Part shown: piece by piece, positions 12,001 to 24,397 of the stretch
Position numbering within the stretch: position 1 is the first letter of the stretch
Layout: each line of letters opens with the position of its first letter
Assembly: GCA_028532985.1 (NCBI GenBank)
Contig: JANCIK010000002.1
Location: 1,178,001-1,242,000, forward strand
DNA: 64,000 nucleotides
DNA from: Stropharia rugosoannulata
Lineage: Eukaryota > Basidiomycota > Agaricomycetes > Agaricales > Strophariaceae
Direction of reading: 5' to 3'
The notes under the pieces: model-generated
The model's input: only the letters and a program-made list of their open reading frames with translations
What the model was told of the DNA's origin: nothing
The model's database searches: none
Position numbers and translations under genes: made by a program

Positions 12001-14002
12001 CCTTATGCGTTTCATATGATCTTGTCAAGCCCGAAAAACCATGTTTCCTCTCTCCCCCCTCGCTAGTCCCTTCTTCCTCCAGAAGGCCAGTCCGGGCCCT
12101 AGCACTAAAAGCGGTAGATGATTTGCATTGTAAGCCTACATCATCCATCTAGTATGCATCTGGATAGACCTTGTGCAGCCGTCCTTCTACCATACGCACT
12201 GGCGGCGGTACTCATTTCATGCAGACCCTCTTCCCTTGTGTTTCTGCTACGGGCGCCAGCTGCTCTCCTTACAAAATTCAAGATTGTTGATGCTGCACTA
12301 CGTACGTAAGCCATATTTTTGTTCTGTTCACTAACTTCCTCTCGTTTTAATTCGTTTTCCAGGCTGGAATGCGAATGCTTTGCTCACCCGCCGTACCGAA
12401 GTAAGTACTCCTTCACACAGACACCCATACGCGTCATTATCGCTAGCCGCGAGCTCATTCAGCTCCGATATCAACTTTCTGTGGATAAATGAAGTCACTC
12501 ACCTAGTCCACTGTATGCTAATATGAATTCCAAACACAAAAGCTGCGGTACCCATCCATCCCAATTCGTGATCTAAGTGTTGTGGAGCGTATATAGAACA
12601 CGCTGCCTTCGGGCTCAGCGCATGCACGTATATCCTGGAAGTTTTGACTCACCATCCGCCAAATTTAGGTCTCTGGTACATAACTTTATCTTTGCCGCAT
12701 TGCGAATGTCGGTGAACGTATGCGGAAGTGTCATCCCGAACCTGCGTGTGCGTGTAGGATGGGAGGCAAGTACACGTGCCGTGGAGCGAGTTGCGGCGAC
12801 GACGCGATGCGCAGATGGGATGGAACCGTCTACGGGGATGGGACGCGTTCCCAGGTCGCGTGTTGGCTAGACAGACAGCGCGAACGAAGGTGGTCAGATT
12901 GTTGAATGGGACCCTACGGCATGCGGGCGCCCGTTAAGGGTGAACGGTGGGATGGGGAAGAGTAGGTGGACAATACGGGACGCGTTGGCGACCTCAAACA
13001 CGTTTATTGGGTGGGCGGGGTGTTGAGTGGGCAAGAGGGATGCAGCTGGCGGAGGACAGGGTAGGGGTGGGCAGCGTCTGGGAAACGTCGATGAGATGCA
13101 AGGTATTGGGAAGACATTCAGTTGGGTAGCCGTCCGGATTGTCTCATCATCGTGGTCTCTGCACAAATGGCGAGTCAACGGCGCGCCCACTCGCTGTCCG
13201 GGTACACCGGGCCGCACTGGCATTATGATCTTACTCGTCTGCTTTTAGCATTCAAGTACTCACCCGTGTATTGCACAGACGGCCTTATCATATAAAAATA
13301 TAATACATTGTGTGTTTAGACCGTTTTATGTACACACAAATCCCCAGACATGCGCCAAAGCCAACTACGCAAGGACAAACTATCCATAAGTCCTTGCTTA
13401 AGGCGCGTCCGATGCACGCCTGAGTTCCATAAATCCATCCGGACATCTGGTCAGGAACTTAACGAGTCTATGTACATAATGTCTCCAATATAAGTTTGAA
13501 CTGCTGGGCAGAGCGATGCGGCGGAGCTGAAATCAAGCCCTATGTCCTACAAAGACTAATAAAGAGTAAAACAAGATTAACGGGTCGAGGCAGTGCACGG
13601 CACCCCAAAGTAGCTCATGTTAATCACGGACTTGCATGCGGCCTGCTGGTAGCATAGCCTCTGCTCCAAAAATAATAATGAGCAAAACGGCTAAACAACT
13701 ATGCCTCGAACACGGCATATCAGCATTATCACATTCCACGAAAAAGAACGGTTTCTTTCTCCATTATACTAATTCTCAAAATGCGAGAACTCAGACGTCC
13801 AACAGAAACTAGGTATTTGAGCATCCGACCTCCCGCGACAGCATCCAAATTTATCTGGAACGTCTCAGCTGACACCCAGCGCACAGCATCTATCAATAGA
13901 AAGTACTTAAAGCAACCCAACCCACGATCGCAACAGTTGCACGTTGCGCCCGTCTCTTCAGACACTCAGACAGATACTTCCCACCATCCTCTGTGATATT
14001 CG

Positions 14003-16326
14003 ATGACTTCCGCAGGCTCCCAACCGCCAGGTCCAGGTGAGTAAATCGAATTATAATGCATTTATCATCAGACAGACGTCCGCAAATAGAATCTCCAAGT
14101 CCCTTTCACCGTGACACGGAAACGGAATCCGCAGGTGAGATTGCCCTGCGTATCACGAAAGATCGCAATATCGTAAAGCTGGAAAATACATGTAGATGTC
14201 AACGTGCGCGGAGCGGCTCTGTTGGCGAGCCTCATTGGATTCTTCCAGCCTTCGACTCCAAGTGAGTATGCTACCTCGATGCCGTGTCCTAAATGGATTA
14301 GATGGAGCGCTTACATATGTCTTGAATGGAGATTCGGATATTACACGCTTGTGCACATCTGCCGAGGGTCAACAGCTCCTAAAGACGCTTAGAAATTTCG
14401 TCAACGTAGTGGTTAATCCCGGAGTGGACAATGGAATTGAAGGCACGTCCCTATTTTCTCTGGAGCTAACGTGTCGACTGATCTTCACTATCAGACGTTG
14501 CTCCGTCACATGTCGAGGAACGTGTCCTTGAAGATCAGCGTGAGTAAATTAGTTATTTAAATATTGGTCGCTTCTAACACAAATATCTTCAGCTAATGAG
14601 ACTCTCCAGGCGCCAGAATCACTCTCGGCTGAAGATGAATTTTCCCTTTTGTCCAATTTGGCTGATTTGTACCCACCATTTGGTGCGCTGTTAAGCTTCT
14701 ATATATTTACCCTAATTAAACATTGTCGCTTCAGAACTTCCCAAAAAGATAATCGACGCAGTCAACGATCGTGTATTCAACGAAATGCCGATCCGCCTGA
14801 TCAGTTTTGACAAAAATGGAAACAATTGCACTCTAGTTGAACGCAGTGAACTGGTTAAGATTATTCTTGCGCGTATAAAGGCCCACTATACCTATACATT
14901 GGAACATGAACTTAAACGAGACCGAAAAAGGCTTAGTAACACATCTTTTTGGATCCAAGAATACTGCGGGTATGCTATCCTCTCGCACACCTGGCTGCGC
15001 AAGACGCCCGGAGACATCCTATTTCATGACTGGGCCAACCGCGCACATAACACCCGTGGAAATGACAAGATCACCAACTTCTGCTCAGTGGCCGCACACG
15101 AGCATAGCGTGCGATTTGGCTGGATGGATACTGTCTGTATAAACAAGGAGAGTAGCTCTGAACTGGACGAGTCCATTCGGTCAATGTACAAATGGTACCA
15201 AGGAGCCAAAGTCTGCATTGCTTACCTTGCCGATACACTTGAGTTTGCAGAGATCCCAAAGGATACTTGGTTCACACGAGGCTGGACGCTGCAGGAATTG
15301 CTGGCAAACAGAAAGATTTATTTCTATAACCATGACTGGGCGAACCTTCACCCTGGCCCAGACTTTACAGAACACTTGAACAATCCTGAGTTCCGTCCAC
15401 AAAGTCAAAGGCATATGCCGCCACAGATACAGTATCAAATATTTATTGCAACATCCATTACACTCGATGAGGTGGCCCCTAATTACGGTGTCCGCAGCAT
15501 CCTGACTATACCCAGAATTATGGAGCTGGCGGCAAGGCGCAAGGTGACCCGTGCAGAAGATCACATCTACTCCCTGATGGGTCTGCTTGATGTTAGCATT
15601 CCCATTGCATATGGTGAAGGGCCCAAAAAGGCATTAACACGAATGATTCGTGAAATTATGCTCTCCCGCCAGAATTTTCTGGATCTCTTCGACCACACCA
15701 ACAAAGATTCCATTTTGCCACAAAATATCACTGACTACATTGGATGTAGCAAGACGCCTCGATACGTTGTTACACCAAAAACTCCACTGGTGCTGTCTCA
15801 TTTAGGCATCCACGCAACATTGATTGCGATCCCACTATTCAACAAAGATTTATATCCGGACTTCCCTGCCAATAATTCTATGGATTCTATACCTTATGGG
15901 TATAATTCCTATTCTCCACTGGACACTGGCAACGCCTCAACTGAGTGGATTTCACGCCTTGAGCTCCTACTCAGTGCACAGGGCATAAAGTTGGATTACG
16001 AAAACGGCCCTCCTTTTTATTTTCTTGCAATACTTCAATCACAAATTGATCAAGACAACGATACTCTTCGTATATCAGTTGGCAAAAATATCGGGATACG
16101 TGTGTACTCTGATTCGACTCGTCCCACCAATGAAGCTGTCAGGATATCCTTTACAGATATAAAGCCCTCTGATCCAATATTTTATAAAAAGTACATAGGT
16201 TATAAGGGGCCGGTGCGGATAAATCTCTCTTACAGTGGACCCAATGTATCAAGAGGCATACTTACACTTACCACAGCAGAAGCAAAGAAGATGGGTTTTA
16301 AAGTGATATCAACTTATTTCCGTTGA
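14003..16326 (+). CDS. HET-domain protein, paralog 2 (660 aa, 7 exons)
   Basis: Exons 14003-14036, 14090-14134, 14196-14261, 14332-14442, 14495-14539, 14593-14682 and 14735-16326, with the same phase-1 junctions and the same GC-donor intron (14443-14494) as paralog 1. It begins MTSAGSQPPGP. The HET signatures YAILSHTW, GWMDTVCIN and WFTRGWTLQEL are all present, so nothing suggests inactivation. It differs from paralog 1 mostly in a stretch of about 20 residues just before YAILSHTW (encoded at about 14880-14965) and in short C-terminal patches. It is the closest relative of paralog 1. Role in non-self recognition is inferred from the family; the N- and C-terminal regions have no assigned function. 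Confidence 0.85.
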
Positions 16327-16620
16327 AGGATGGTACATTTTGGGTTAGTTGAAAAACATGTGTTTGTTATAATACTGGAGGCATTTAATATTAAGTCATT
16401 ATCATAATTTTAGCCATGACAAAGGGATTGATAACAAGAGTAAGTCATAGTCATATTTTCAGACCACCAAGACAGCACTATCACTCTGGGCAGCCGAACA
16501 GCTTTGGCGGGTTGAAAACAATGAAAGACAATAAAGAAACTATAAAACTGAATTGATTTCATGTTTTATCAAATGTTATAAGCCAGCCTACCTCGTCTGA
16601 CCCCGGCCAGGGCATACTTT

Positions 16621-16880
16621 ATGCCTGTCCACCTGCGCAGCCCAACTCTCACCCTTCTTAATCGCACGGTATCCTCACAGCAGGTACAACCATCCCACCA
16701 TCTTAGCCAGCCGTCCCGAAAACTTGACGCCTCGCTGCCCGCACCGTGGCAGTTCTCAATTTCGCCCGAGGTAGTCAACGTGCTGTGCACCTCGATGATG
16801 TTCCAGATGCTCAAGAATAAACCAAATGCGTTTGCTGCAATGGCGCGCTTTGCGGCGGTGCTTGCGGAAAGCTGCTGCAA
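16621..16880 (+). pseudogene. Spacer relic with SPEV/SMMFQ-LKNKP motif, copy 3
   Basis: Unit B counterpart of the segment at 8420-8670, open over the same region and ending in MARFAAVLAES. Its companion segment lies near 17091-17180. The two copies sit at the same distance downstream of their HET genes. Confidence 0.45.
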
Positions 16881-17090
16881 GCATTGGTGTGTTTTTTCAT
16901 TTTCATTTTCGGTCATGTTGAGGTTATATTATATAACTCTGTACTACCTGCGTGTGCTCTGCTCCTTCACTCATCTGTCTCCGTTTGCCGCTCCTCTCTT
17001 TTATTTTTATTGTGACCTCGGCCCTTACATGTTGGCCTGTTCTCGCACATCCACCTTGCCTCTCGCATCGCTCAGTGCTGCTTAGCTTAA

Positions 17091-17180
17091 CAAGGACCTG
17101 CGCGACGTCATTTGCGACCTCGCCCATGCCTTCCAGGCCGCGGGGCTAGATTTGACCGACACGGTGAGGTCAAGAGTCGC
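17091..17180 (+). pseudogene. Second conserved spacer segment (possible exon), copy B
   Basis: Matches 8951-9040: the frame reads LNKDLRDVICDLAHAFQAA and then LTDTVRSRV. The differences from copy A leave the frame intact. Confidence 0.3.
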
Positions 17181-19735
17181 AGTAAGAAGTCAGAGTCGAA
17201 GGGGACAGACAGAACAGTGTGTTATGCAGGTAGGCAGCGCTGATAAATAGACCTGCATGTTTTTCGGATCTATGCAGCTGAGGTGCGCATAACACTGCGT
17301 CTGTTGGATCGCTCACAAAGTGAAGGGCAAGCACGGGAGCGTTCACATCAGGAACGTGGATGTAGCACATGGAAACCGATTTTATTTTGCCTATAGAAAC
17401 TCATGCAAGAACTACATACCGACGATTCCCCATGTTTGTCCCAGGCCTGAGCAGATATCTGTTGTATATCCTCTCACACGATCTCAAAATTCCGAATGGC
17501 ATCATTCCTTTCAGGACATTTACCCAACCTAGCCTATCACTGTTGCGCATATACATAGCGCGGTCAACTCAGCGTGTTCAAAAAATCAAGGATGGGTATG
17601 ACAATAATGTGGTTGGACCGGGGCTCCTCAAGGTCAAGGATGTACGGGTCGGGGGTCAGACTGGAAGATTGGGGCCAGGGGCAGTTTGAGGTTGAGGTGG
17701 GTGGGTCAATGGCGCCTAGACCGGGGTAGGTTGGAGGTTAAATTAAACTTGAAAGGACAGGCTGGCCGGCCGATGGTGAGGAGGAAGTAGACCAGATAAA
17801 TATGACGGACGTAGGCGTGTGTGCAGCGTGAGGTGGAGTCTCGAGAGCGGGCAAGTGGACCAGTGTGCGGCATGGGGAGCTGCAGACTCAGAGCAGAAGA
17901 GATGTTGAACTGATCGGGGGGATGTGCTACTGCAAGGGAGCAACAGCTAGCGGCAAACGGACGTGAGAGCACGCTTCTAGATAGGCTGCAGAAGGGCGGG
18001 TAGGGGCGGGTAGGGGCATGTTGAGCCCTTCAGTGGGTGTGTGCATGAGCTATTGGAAAGATGGGTCCAAACGGGGGAGGGAGGTAAAGACTCGGTAGAA
18101 TTAGGTATGTTCGGGTCGATCGGAGTGGCGGGCGACGTAGGGGGGAAGAAAGGGGACCTGGAGACGTGCGAGAGTGAGCCAAGAATCGACGTTGTGACTG
18201 TTGAGAACGGACAGTCAGCGAACAGACGAGGTACATTCTGTAATCCAGGAGAGACTGAGTGGGACACCTGAGCTGGTCAGCGCCAAGGATGCGGGTAGTG
18301 GACGAGCCGGACAGGTAGAACATGGAAAGTTAACAAGAGCAGGACAGAGGGGGACGCCAAAAATGGCGGCCGGGAAGTGTATGCAGATGGGTCCACACGA
18401 CGATATGTCCAGCTAGGGCAACTTAAGAATGGCTTTATACAATGAATAAGAGCAACGTGAGCAATAAAAACGCAATCAAGGATTGTAAAAAGTAGAGCAA
18501 GACTCATAGTGAGCAAACGAAGGGTCGGTTGTGTTGCGGTTATGCTCATTCTATTGCTCTTTTTTATGACCACTCGTTTGTTTTGGGGTACCCCGGGTCG
18601 AGATATCGAGAAGCCAGACGAGGGTAATCGAGCAGAAACTGGGACAGGGCAGTGTAATAAACATAGTGCTGCTGTACTCGAGCACATTTGCATGCACGCC
18701 GAGCGCGTTGGGGTCGCAAGTTGAGCACAACGAAAGACGGCTGCTACCATGAGAGGGTCATAGAAAAGTGGATGAGGCAGATGATAGTGGGCGCAGCTGA
18801 TCTGGACAGCAGGATAGGAGAATGGGGGCAGCACTGTACTCGAGAGGACAATGGGGAACAGCGGGGAAATGTTCGGGCAGGCGAATGTTGCATTGGTGGG
18901 GGCAGGCGGTGGACCGAGGAAGGAGAGGAGTGTATGTATATGCGATGAATAGAAAATGTAAGAAAACTCAAGGCAACCAGGCAGGCCGCAGCATGCAGAT
19001 CAGTCAGCACCCGGAACCAGAAAATGTGCGAAAACATAGGAAAATCGCGTACATTCCTCCTCAGGGCGGCAGCAAGCGCGTCGGTATCCAGGCGTGTCCT
19101 TGAGGATCAGGGATATCCATTTGCCTCGAGGATGAGCCTACACGGAAGGAGCGGCGCACGAGATGGGAGAGGTGTTGACTGGTGCTCAGGATGGCCGGGA
19201 TGGAGACAGGCGGGCACCGTTCTGGGACGGGGGTGGGAAAAGTGCTGGGCAGAGTGTCAGGTACAGGCGTCTCGATGGCGGGGTAAGGCTAGGCGCGCAG
19301 GCGGGCGATTGTGTCATCGTGGTTCGTGCAAACGGTAATATCAACGGCGGCGGCTGTTGTTCATGCCGCCCGGAACCGCCGGCCCGACTGTCCGCCATGT
19401 CCGAAGGCCGCCTGGATGGGGGGACGCAGATGGGAGACGAATACGCGAGGGCACACGCCGGGGCCAGCATCACTGTCCAGTTGTGAGGACGGACAGTGGG
19501 AGACGGCAGGTGTGTGACAAGCGAGGCACGCAATGCCACATCATGCCAGGGTGACCGAGGGCGGGGCATGGACGCAAAGAGGACAGAATGACGCCCTGAC
19601 CTCCGTCTGCCCGCCCCCGAAGTCCAGCTCACATATATTCATCACCATTTGTGGCCCCAGCACCTGCGGCTCTCTCACCACTTCAGCCCGCCGTCCCGTC
19701 AACTCCACGGCTCACCGCGCCCACTATGACATTCT

Positions 19736-19860
19736 TGACACTTCTCGCCCGAGGTCATCAACGCGTGGCGTAGCTCCACTGTGTTCCATATTCTCAAGGA
19801 CATGCACAAAAGGTTTGCTACGCAGCACGCTTTGCAGCTGTGCTAGAAGAGTGCAGTTCG
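19736..19860 (+). pseudogene. Spacer relic with SPEV/STVFH motif, copy 4
   Basis: Short degraded copy upstream of HET-3: SPEVINAW, SSTVFH and LKD are recognisable, but the following part is altered. It corresponds in position to copy 1 (1611-1728) of unit A. Confidence 0.35.
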
Positions 19861-21303
19861 TTTTGTTTCCTTTTCGTTCATGTTGTGTTTACTCATTCTG
19901 TTTCTTGATCTCTGCCTGTATTCTACTTTTTTAGTTCTATTTTGCTCTGGCTCGTTTTATCTTGCATGCCGTGCCTACTGGTCCGGCCATCTTCATTTGC
20001 ATCCCTGCTCTTTTAGGTTTGCCTGCTCTACCGCGTTGTTTGAATGGTACCCATTCATCCCAATTCGTGATCTAAAGTGTTGTAACTTGTGGAACGTATA
20101 GAACACGCTGCCTTTGGGTCCAGGCGCAGCACATACATCCTGGAAGTTTTGACTCACCATCCGCCAAATGTAGGTGTCTGGTACATAGCACTACCTTTTC
20201 CGCACTGCGAATATCGGTGAACGATGGGAAAGTGTCGTTCCGAACCTGAGTGTGCGTGTAGGACGGGAGGCAAAGACACACACCGTGGAGCGGGTTGTGG
20301 CGAGGACGCGATGCACAGATGGGATGGAATCGTCTACGGGGATGGGGCGCATCCCCAGGTCGCGTTTTGCCTATACAGACAGCGCAAACGAAGGTGCACG
20401 CGGGCGTAGAGCATGGATGGCTGGTGGGATCTGGAAGAGTAGGTGGGCGGGGTATTGAGCAATGAGTGAGCGCAAGGGCTGTGGCTGGCAGAGGACCGGG
20501 TAGGGGTGGACAGTATCTGGGAAACGTCGATAATGGTGCGGGGGATGCAAGGTAATCTATAGAGTGTGAGTACGCCGGTCCGCGCTCGCGTTCATACGCA
20601 TCTGCTTTCAACACGTAACGTGTGCTATTGGCATGCCTCAAAGCCAGTTACGCAAGGACAAACCATCTAAATTTTCACTTGAGGTGCGCCTCTATTCTAT
20701 GCACGCCTCGTGATGCAAGGTGTCGCGTCCTGATGCTCCATCTTGTATTCCATGCATCCATCCGGGCATCTGGTCACCTTCTGATCTGTATATTTCAGTT
20801 TTACTAACAGCATAGTAGGAACATAACAAGTCTACATAACCTCTCCGATATAATTAACTATTGGGGAGAACGATGCCGTAGAACTTAAATAAAGTCCTAT
20901 TTTCATAGAACACGATTAAAGGGTCGAGGCAGTGCTGAATACACAGCACAATGACAGATTGCTTTAATTACGGATTTGAATTACTATACCTCGAACACGG
21001 GGCATGAAGGAGATAAGATTTGGTGTTTAAGCATTATCACATTTCACGAATAAGTACTGTTCCTTTTCACGATACTATTTCTCAAAATCTGTTAACTCAG
21101 ACGACCAGACCTCCCATGCCAACATCCAAATTTATCTGGCACGCATGTCTCAGTTGACACCCAGTGCACAGCACCTGTCAATATAAAGATCACACGGAAA
21201 GAAGTATTTAAAGCAACCCAACCCACGATCGCAACAGTAGCACGCTCCGCCCGTTTCTTCAGAAACTCAGACAGATACTTCCAACCATCCTCTGTGATAT
21301 TCA

Positions 21304-23622
21304 ATGACTTCCGCAGGCTCCCAACTGCCAGATCCACGTGAGCAAAACGAGATATATTGTATTTATCATTAGACCAAATGGCCGCAATTAGAATCCACGA
21401 GTCCCTCGCACACGGAACCAGCAAGTGAGATTTCAATGTGTATCACAGATAAAAGAGATATTCTGAAGTAGAGAACGGAATAAAGGCGTTAACGCGCGCG
21501 GAGAAGCTCTCTTGGCGAGCCTCATTGGATTCTTCAGACCTACAACTCCAAGTGAGCGAACGACTTCTGTACTGCATCCTAGATGGAGCGCTTACATACG
21601 CCTTGCGTGCAGGTTCGGAAATTACACGCTTGTGCACATCCGCCGAGGGTCAACAGCTCCTAAAGACGCTCGGAAATTTCGTCAACGTAGTGGTTAATTC
21701 AGGAGTACACAATGTAATTGAAGGGCAACAAGGCAGGTCCATATGTTTCTCTACGGCTGACATGCCGACTGACTTTCCTATCGGATGTTGCCCCGTCAGA
21801 GGTCGAGGAACATTTCCTTGAAGACCAGTGTGAGTAAATTTGCTATTTAAATATTAGTCGCTTCTAACACAAATATCTTCAGCTAATGGGACTCTCCTGG
21901 CGACAGAATCACTCTGGGAGGATGAATTTTTGCTTTTGTCTGATATGTTTGATGTGTATGCATTACATGGTGTGTTATTTAATCTCCATGCCATTAATGT
22001 AATTAGACCTTGTCGCTTCAGAACTTCCCAGAGAAATAATCGACGCAGTCAACGATCATGTATTCAACAAAATGCCAATCCGCCTGATCAGCTTTGACAC
22101 ACATGGGAACAATTGCACTCTAGTTGAACGCAGCGAACTGGTTAAGACTATTCTCGCGCATATAAAGGCTGACTATCCATCGGAACATAAACTTGAACAA
22201 GGTATAAGGGGGGTCCGTGGAAGCCCATATTTTTTTGCCCAGAAGTACTGTAGCTACGCCATCCTCTCGCACACCTGGCTGCGCAACACGCCTGGAGACA
22301 TCCTTTTTCATGACTGGCCCAACCGCGCGCTCCCCCAGAACACCCGTGGAAATGATAAGATCACTAACTTCTGCTCTGTCGCAGCACTCGAGCACAACGT
22401 GCGATTTGGCTGGATGGATACCGTCTGTATAAACAAGGAGAGTAGCTCTGAGCTGGACGAGTCCATTCGGTCAATGTACGCATGGTACAGCGGAGCTGAT
22501 ATCTGCATTGCTTACCTTTCCGATACACTGGAGTTTGCGGAGATTCCAAAGGATACCTGGTTCACACGCGGCTGGACGCTGCAGGAATTGCTGGCGAACC
22601 AAAGCATTCATTTCTATAACCATGACTGGGCAAAGCTTCACCCAGACCCAGACTTTACAGAACACTTGAACAATCCCGAGTTCAGTCCATTATATCTAAT
22701 CGTGATCCCGCCACAGATACAGTATCAAATATTTGTTGCAACATCCATTACACCCACAGAGCTCCTTAATTTCGATTCATACATTGTCCCAATCTGCAGA
22801 ATTATGGAGCTGGCAGCAAGGCGCAAGGTGACCCGTGTGGAAGACCACATCTACTCCCTGATGGGTCTGCTTGGAGTTAACATTCCCACTGCATATGGTG
22901 AAGGGCCCCAGAGTGCATTAAAACGAATGGTTCGTGAAATTATGGTCTCCCAGGGGAATTTTCTCACTCTCTTCAACCACACCAACGAATATTCTATTTT
23001 GCCAAATGCAATCACTGACTACATTGGGCATAGCAAAACAGCTCAGTTTAATGTTTTCCAGCAAGACCCACTTGTACTGTCCCATTTGGGCGTCCATGCA
23101 ACATTCCTTGCAATCCCACTATTCAAAGAAGGTCTATACATGGACTTCCCTGAAAATAACTCCATGGATTATATCTTATGGAGTCGCATTTGGCATTCTG
23201 GGTCCAAGAAATATATTGCACTGGACAATAGAAACACCTCAACTGAGTGGATTTCAAGTCTTGAGGTCCCACTCAGTGCGCGGAGCACAGTGCAGCATTT
23301 CCAAGATAAGCCTCCTTTTCTTTTTCTTGCAATATTTGGATCAAATATTGATCAAGACCACAATACTCTCCGTATATCAGTTGGCAACAATGTTGGGGTA
23401 CCTGTGCTACCTGATTTACTCAATCCCACTGATGAAACTATCGTAAAATCCTTTACAGATATAAGGCCCCTTAGTCCATTACATTCTCGCATCACAAGGG
23501 CAGGGCCATTGCAGATTAATCTCCATTACAGTGGGCCCCATGTAGAGGATGGCATCCTTACACTTACCACAGCAGAAGCAAAAAAGATGGGTTTTAAAGT
23601 GATATCAGCTTATTTCCGTTGA
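21304..23622 (+). CDS. HET-domain protein, paralog 3 (656 aa, 7 exons)
   Basis: Exons 21304-21337, 21392-21424, 21486-21551, 21613-21732, 21800-21829, 21883-21969 and 22022-23622. The acceptor AG used by paralogs 1 and 2 at the fourth intron is GG here (21783-21784). The next AG, 15 bases downstream at 21798-21799, keeps the frame and replaces the DVAPS-type stretch. The HET core is complete: YAILSHTW, GWMDTVCIN and WFTRGWTLQEL. The linker before the core and the region after residue 420 differ substantially from paralogs 1 and 2. It faces the inverted paralog 4, with their 3' ends about 780 bases apart. Function is inferred as for the other copies. Confidence 0.8.
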
Positions 23623-24039
23623 TAGATGATTCAATTTGGGTTAATTATCTGGTGGCTGAACATACTTATACTAGATAGAAATATTGGGTGCGTTTTAAAT
23701 ACAGCTTATGATAAATTTCGCCATGCAGAAGGGATCAATAACAGCAGTAAGTATCCAACAAATATTAGCACTACATATTTGCTATGAATTTGCTATAAAT
23801 TGACTATGAATGCTCATCATGACAAAAGTGCATGCTGCAGACGTGGGCCGGCTTGGGCATGAACACTATTAGTATGGGAGTTGCCTGTAAGAATATGTTT
23901 GTTCCACCTACCATGATGATGTGCCCTGTCCGCCTACCCCACCTATCTTGCGCCCTCCTGCCTGCTCAGCTCTCCTTCCACCCTTCTGCACACCACGGCA
24001 CCCTCCCAGCAACTCGGGTCCTCCAACTGCCCCAGCTCA

Positions 24040-24215
24040 CCATGCCGGCAACTCCACATCTCGCTCACCTGGCACGCCTCGCCGCCCCTGCCGTGGCAGT
24101 ACTTGCCAGAAGTCATTAGTGCGCTACGTACCTCGACTGTGTTCCAGAAGCTCAAAGACAAACCCGAAGTTCTCGCTGCCATGGCGTGCTTGGGGCCTAT
24201 TATACGCTCAAAATT
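24040..24215 (+). pseudogene. Spacer relic with LPEVISALRTSTVFQ motif, copy 5
   Basis: Located between HET-3 and HET-4. The frame reads LPEVISALRTSTVFQ, LKDKPEVLAAMA and then degenerates. It shows that this spacer component accompanies the HET genes up to the end of the array. Confidence 0.4.
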
Positions 24216-24397
24216 GGCAGCCACAGTGGTAATACACCCAGTAATCTAGGCAGGGTAGAACAGTATCAAAAGCAGAAGGCGCGTGCACGGTTAGGATACA
24301 CTATATGCTACGCGGACTCATAAGAAAATACAAGGGCTCTTGTGGATGGCAGTGGTAAATTACATGACGTTACAAGTGTACCAGAATTGCCCACACA

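Larger units (their letters stand above)
10535..18634. repeat. Tandem segmental duplication, unit B
   Basis: Second copy of the HET-bearing block, about 8.1 kb. It lacks the 1.95 kb insertion found in unit A and therefore preserves the empty insertion site near 13425-13445. It carries HET-2 and downstream spacer closely matching unit A, apart from a local replacement at about 16480-16590. The remaining 10535-14002 and 16327-18634 show no supported intact gene. Confidence 0.85.
18635..24230. repeat. Tandem segmental duplication, unit C (3' end diverged)
   Basis: Third copy, carrying HET-3. It matches units A and B well up to just past the HET-3 stop (to about 23755), then only patchily to about 24215, where the inverted HET-4 locus begins. 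The spacer upstream of HET-3 (about 19500-21300) is shorter and more diverged than in A and B, suggesting an older split or secondary deletions. Confidence 0.75.

Noticed and set aside
12894..13223. Minus-strand open frame conserved between units A, B and C (also 2573-2980 and 20072-20641)
   Set aside because: Similarity is at DNA level with frame-shifting differences among copies, and the peptide is low-complexity and proline-rich; better explained as duplicated non-coding spacer.
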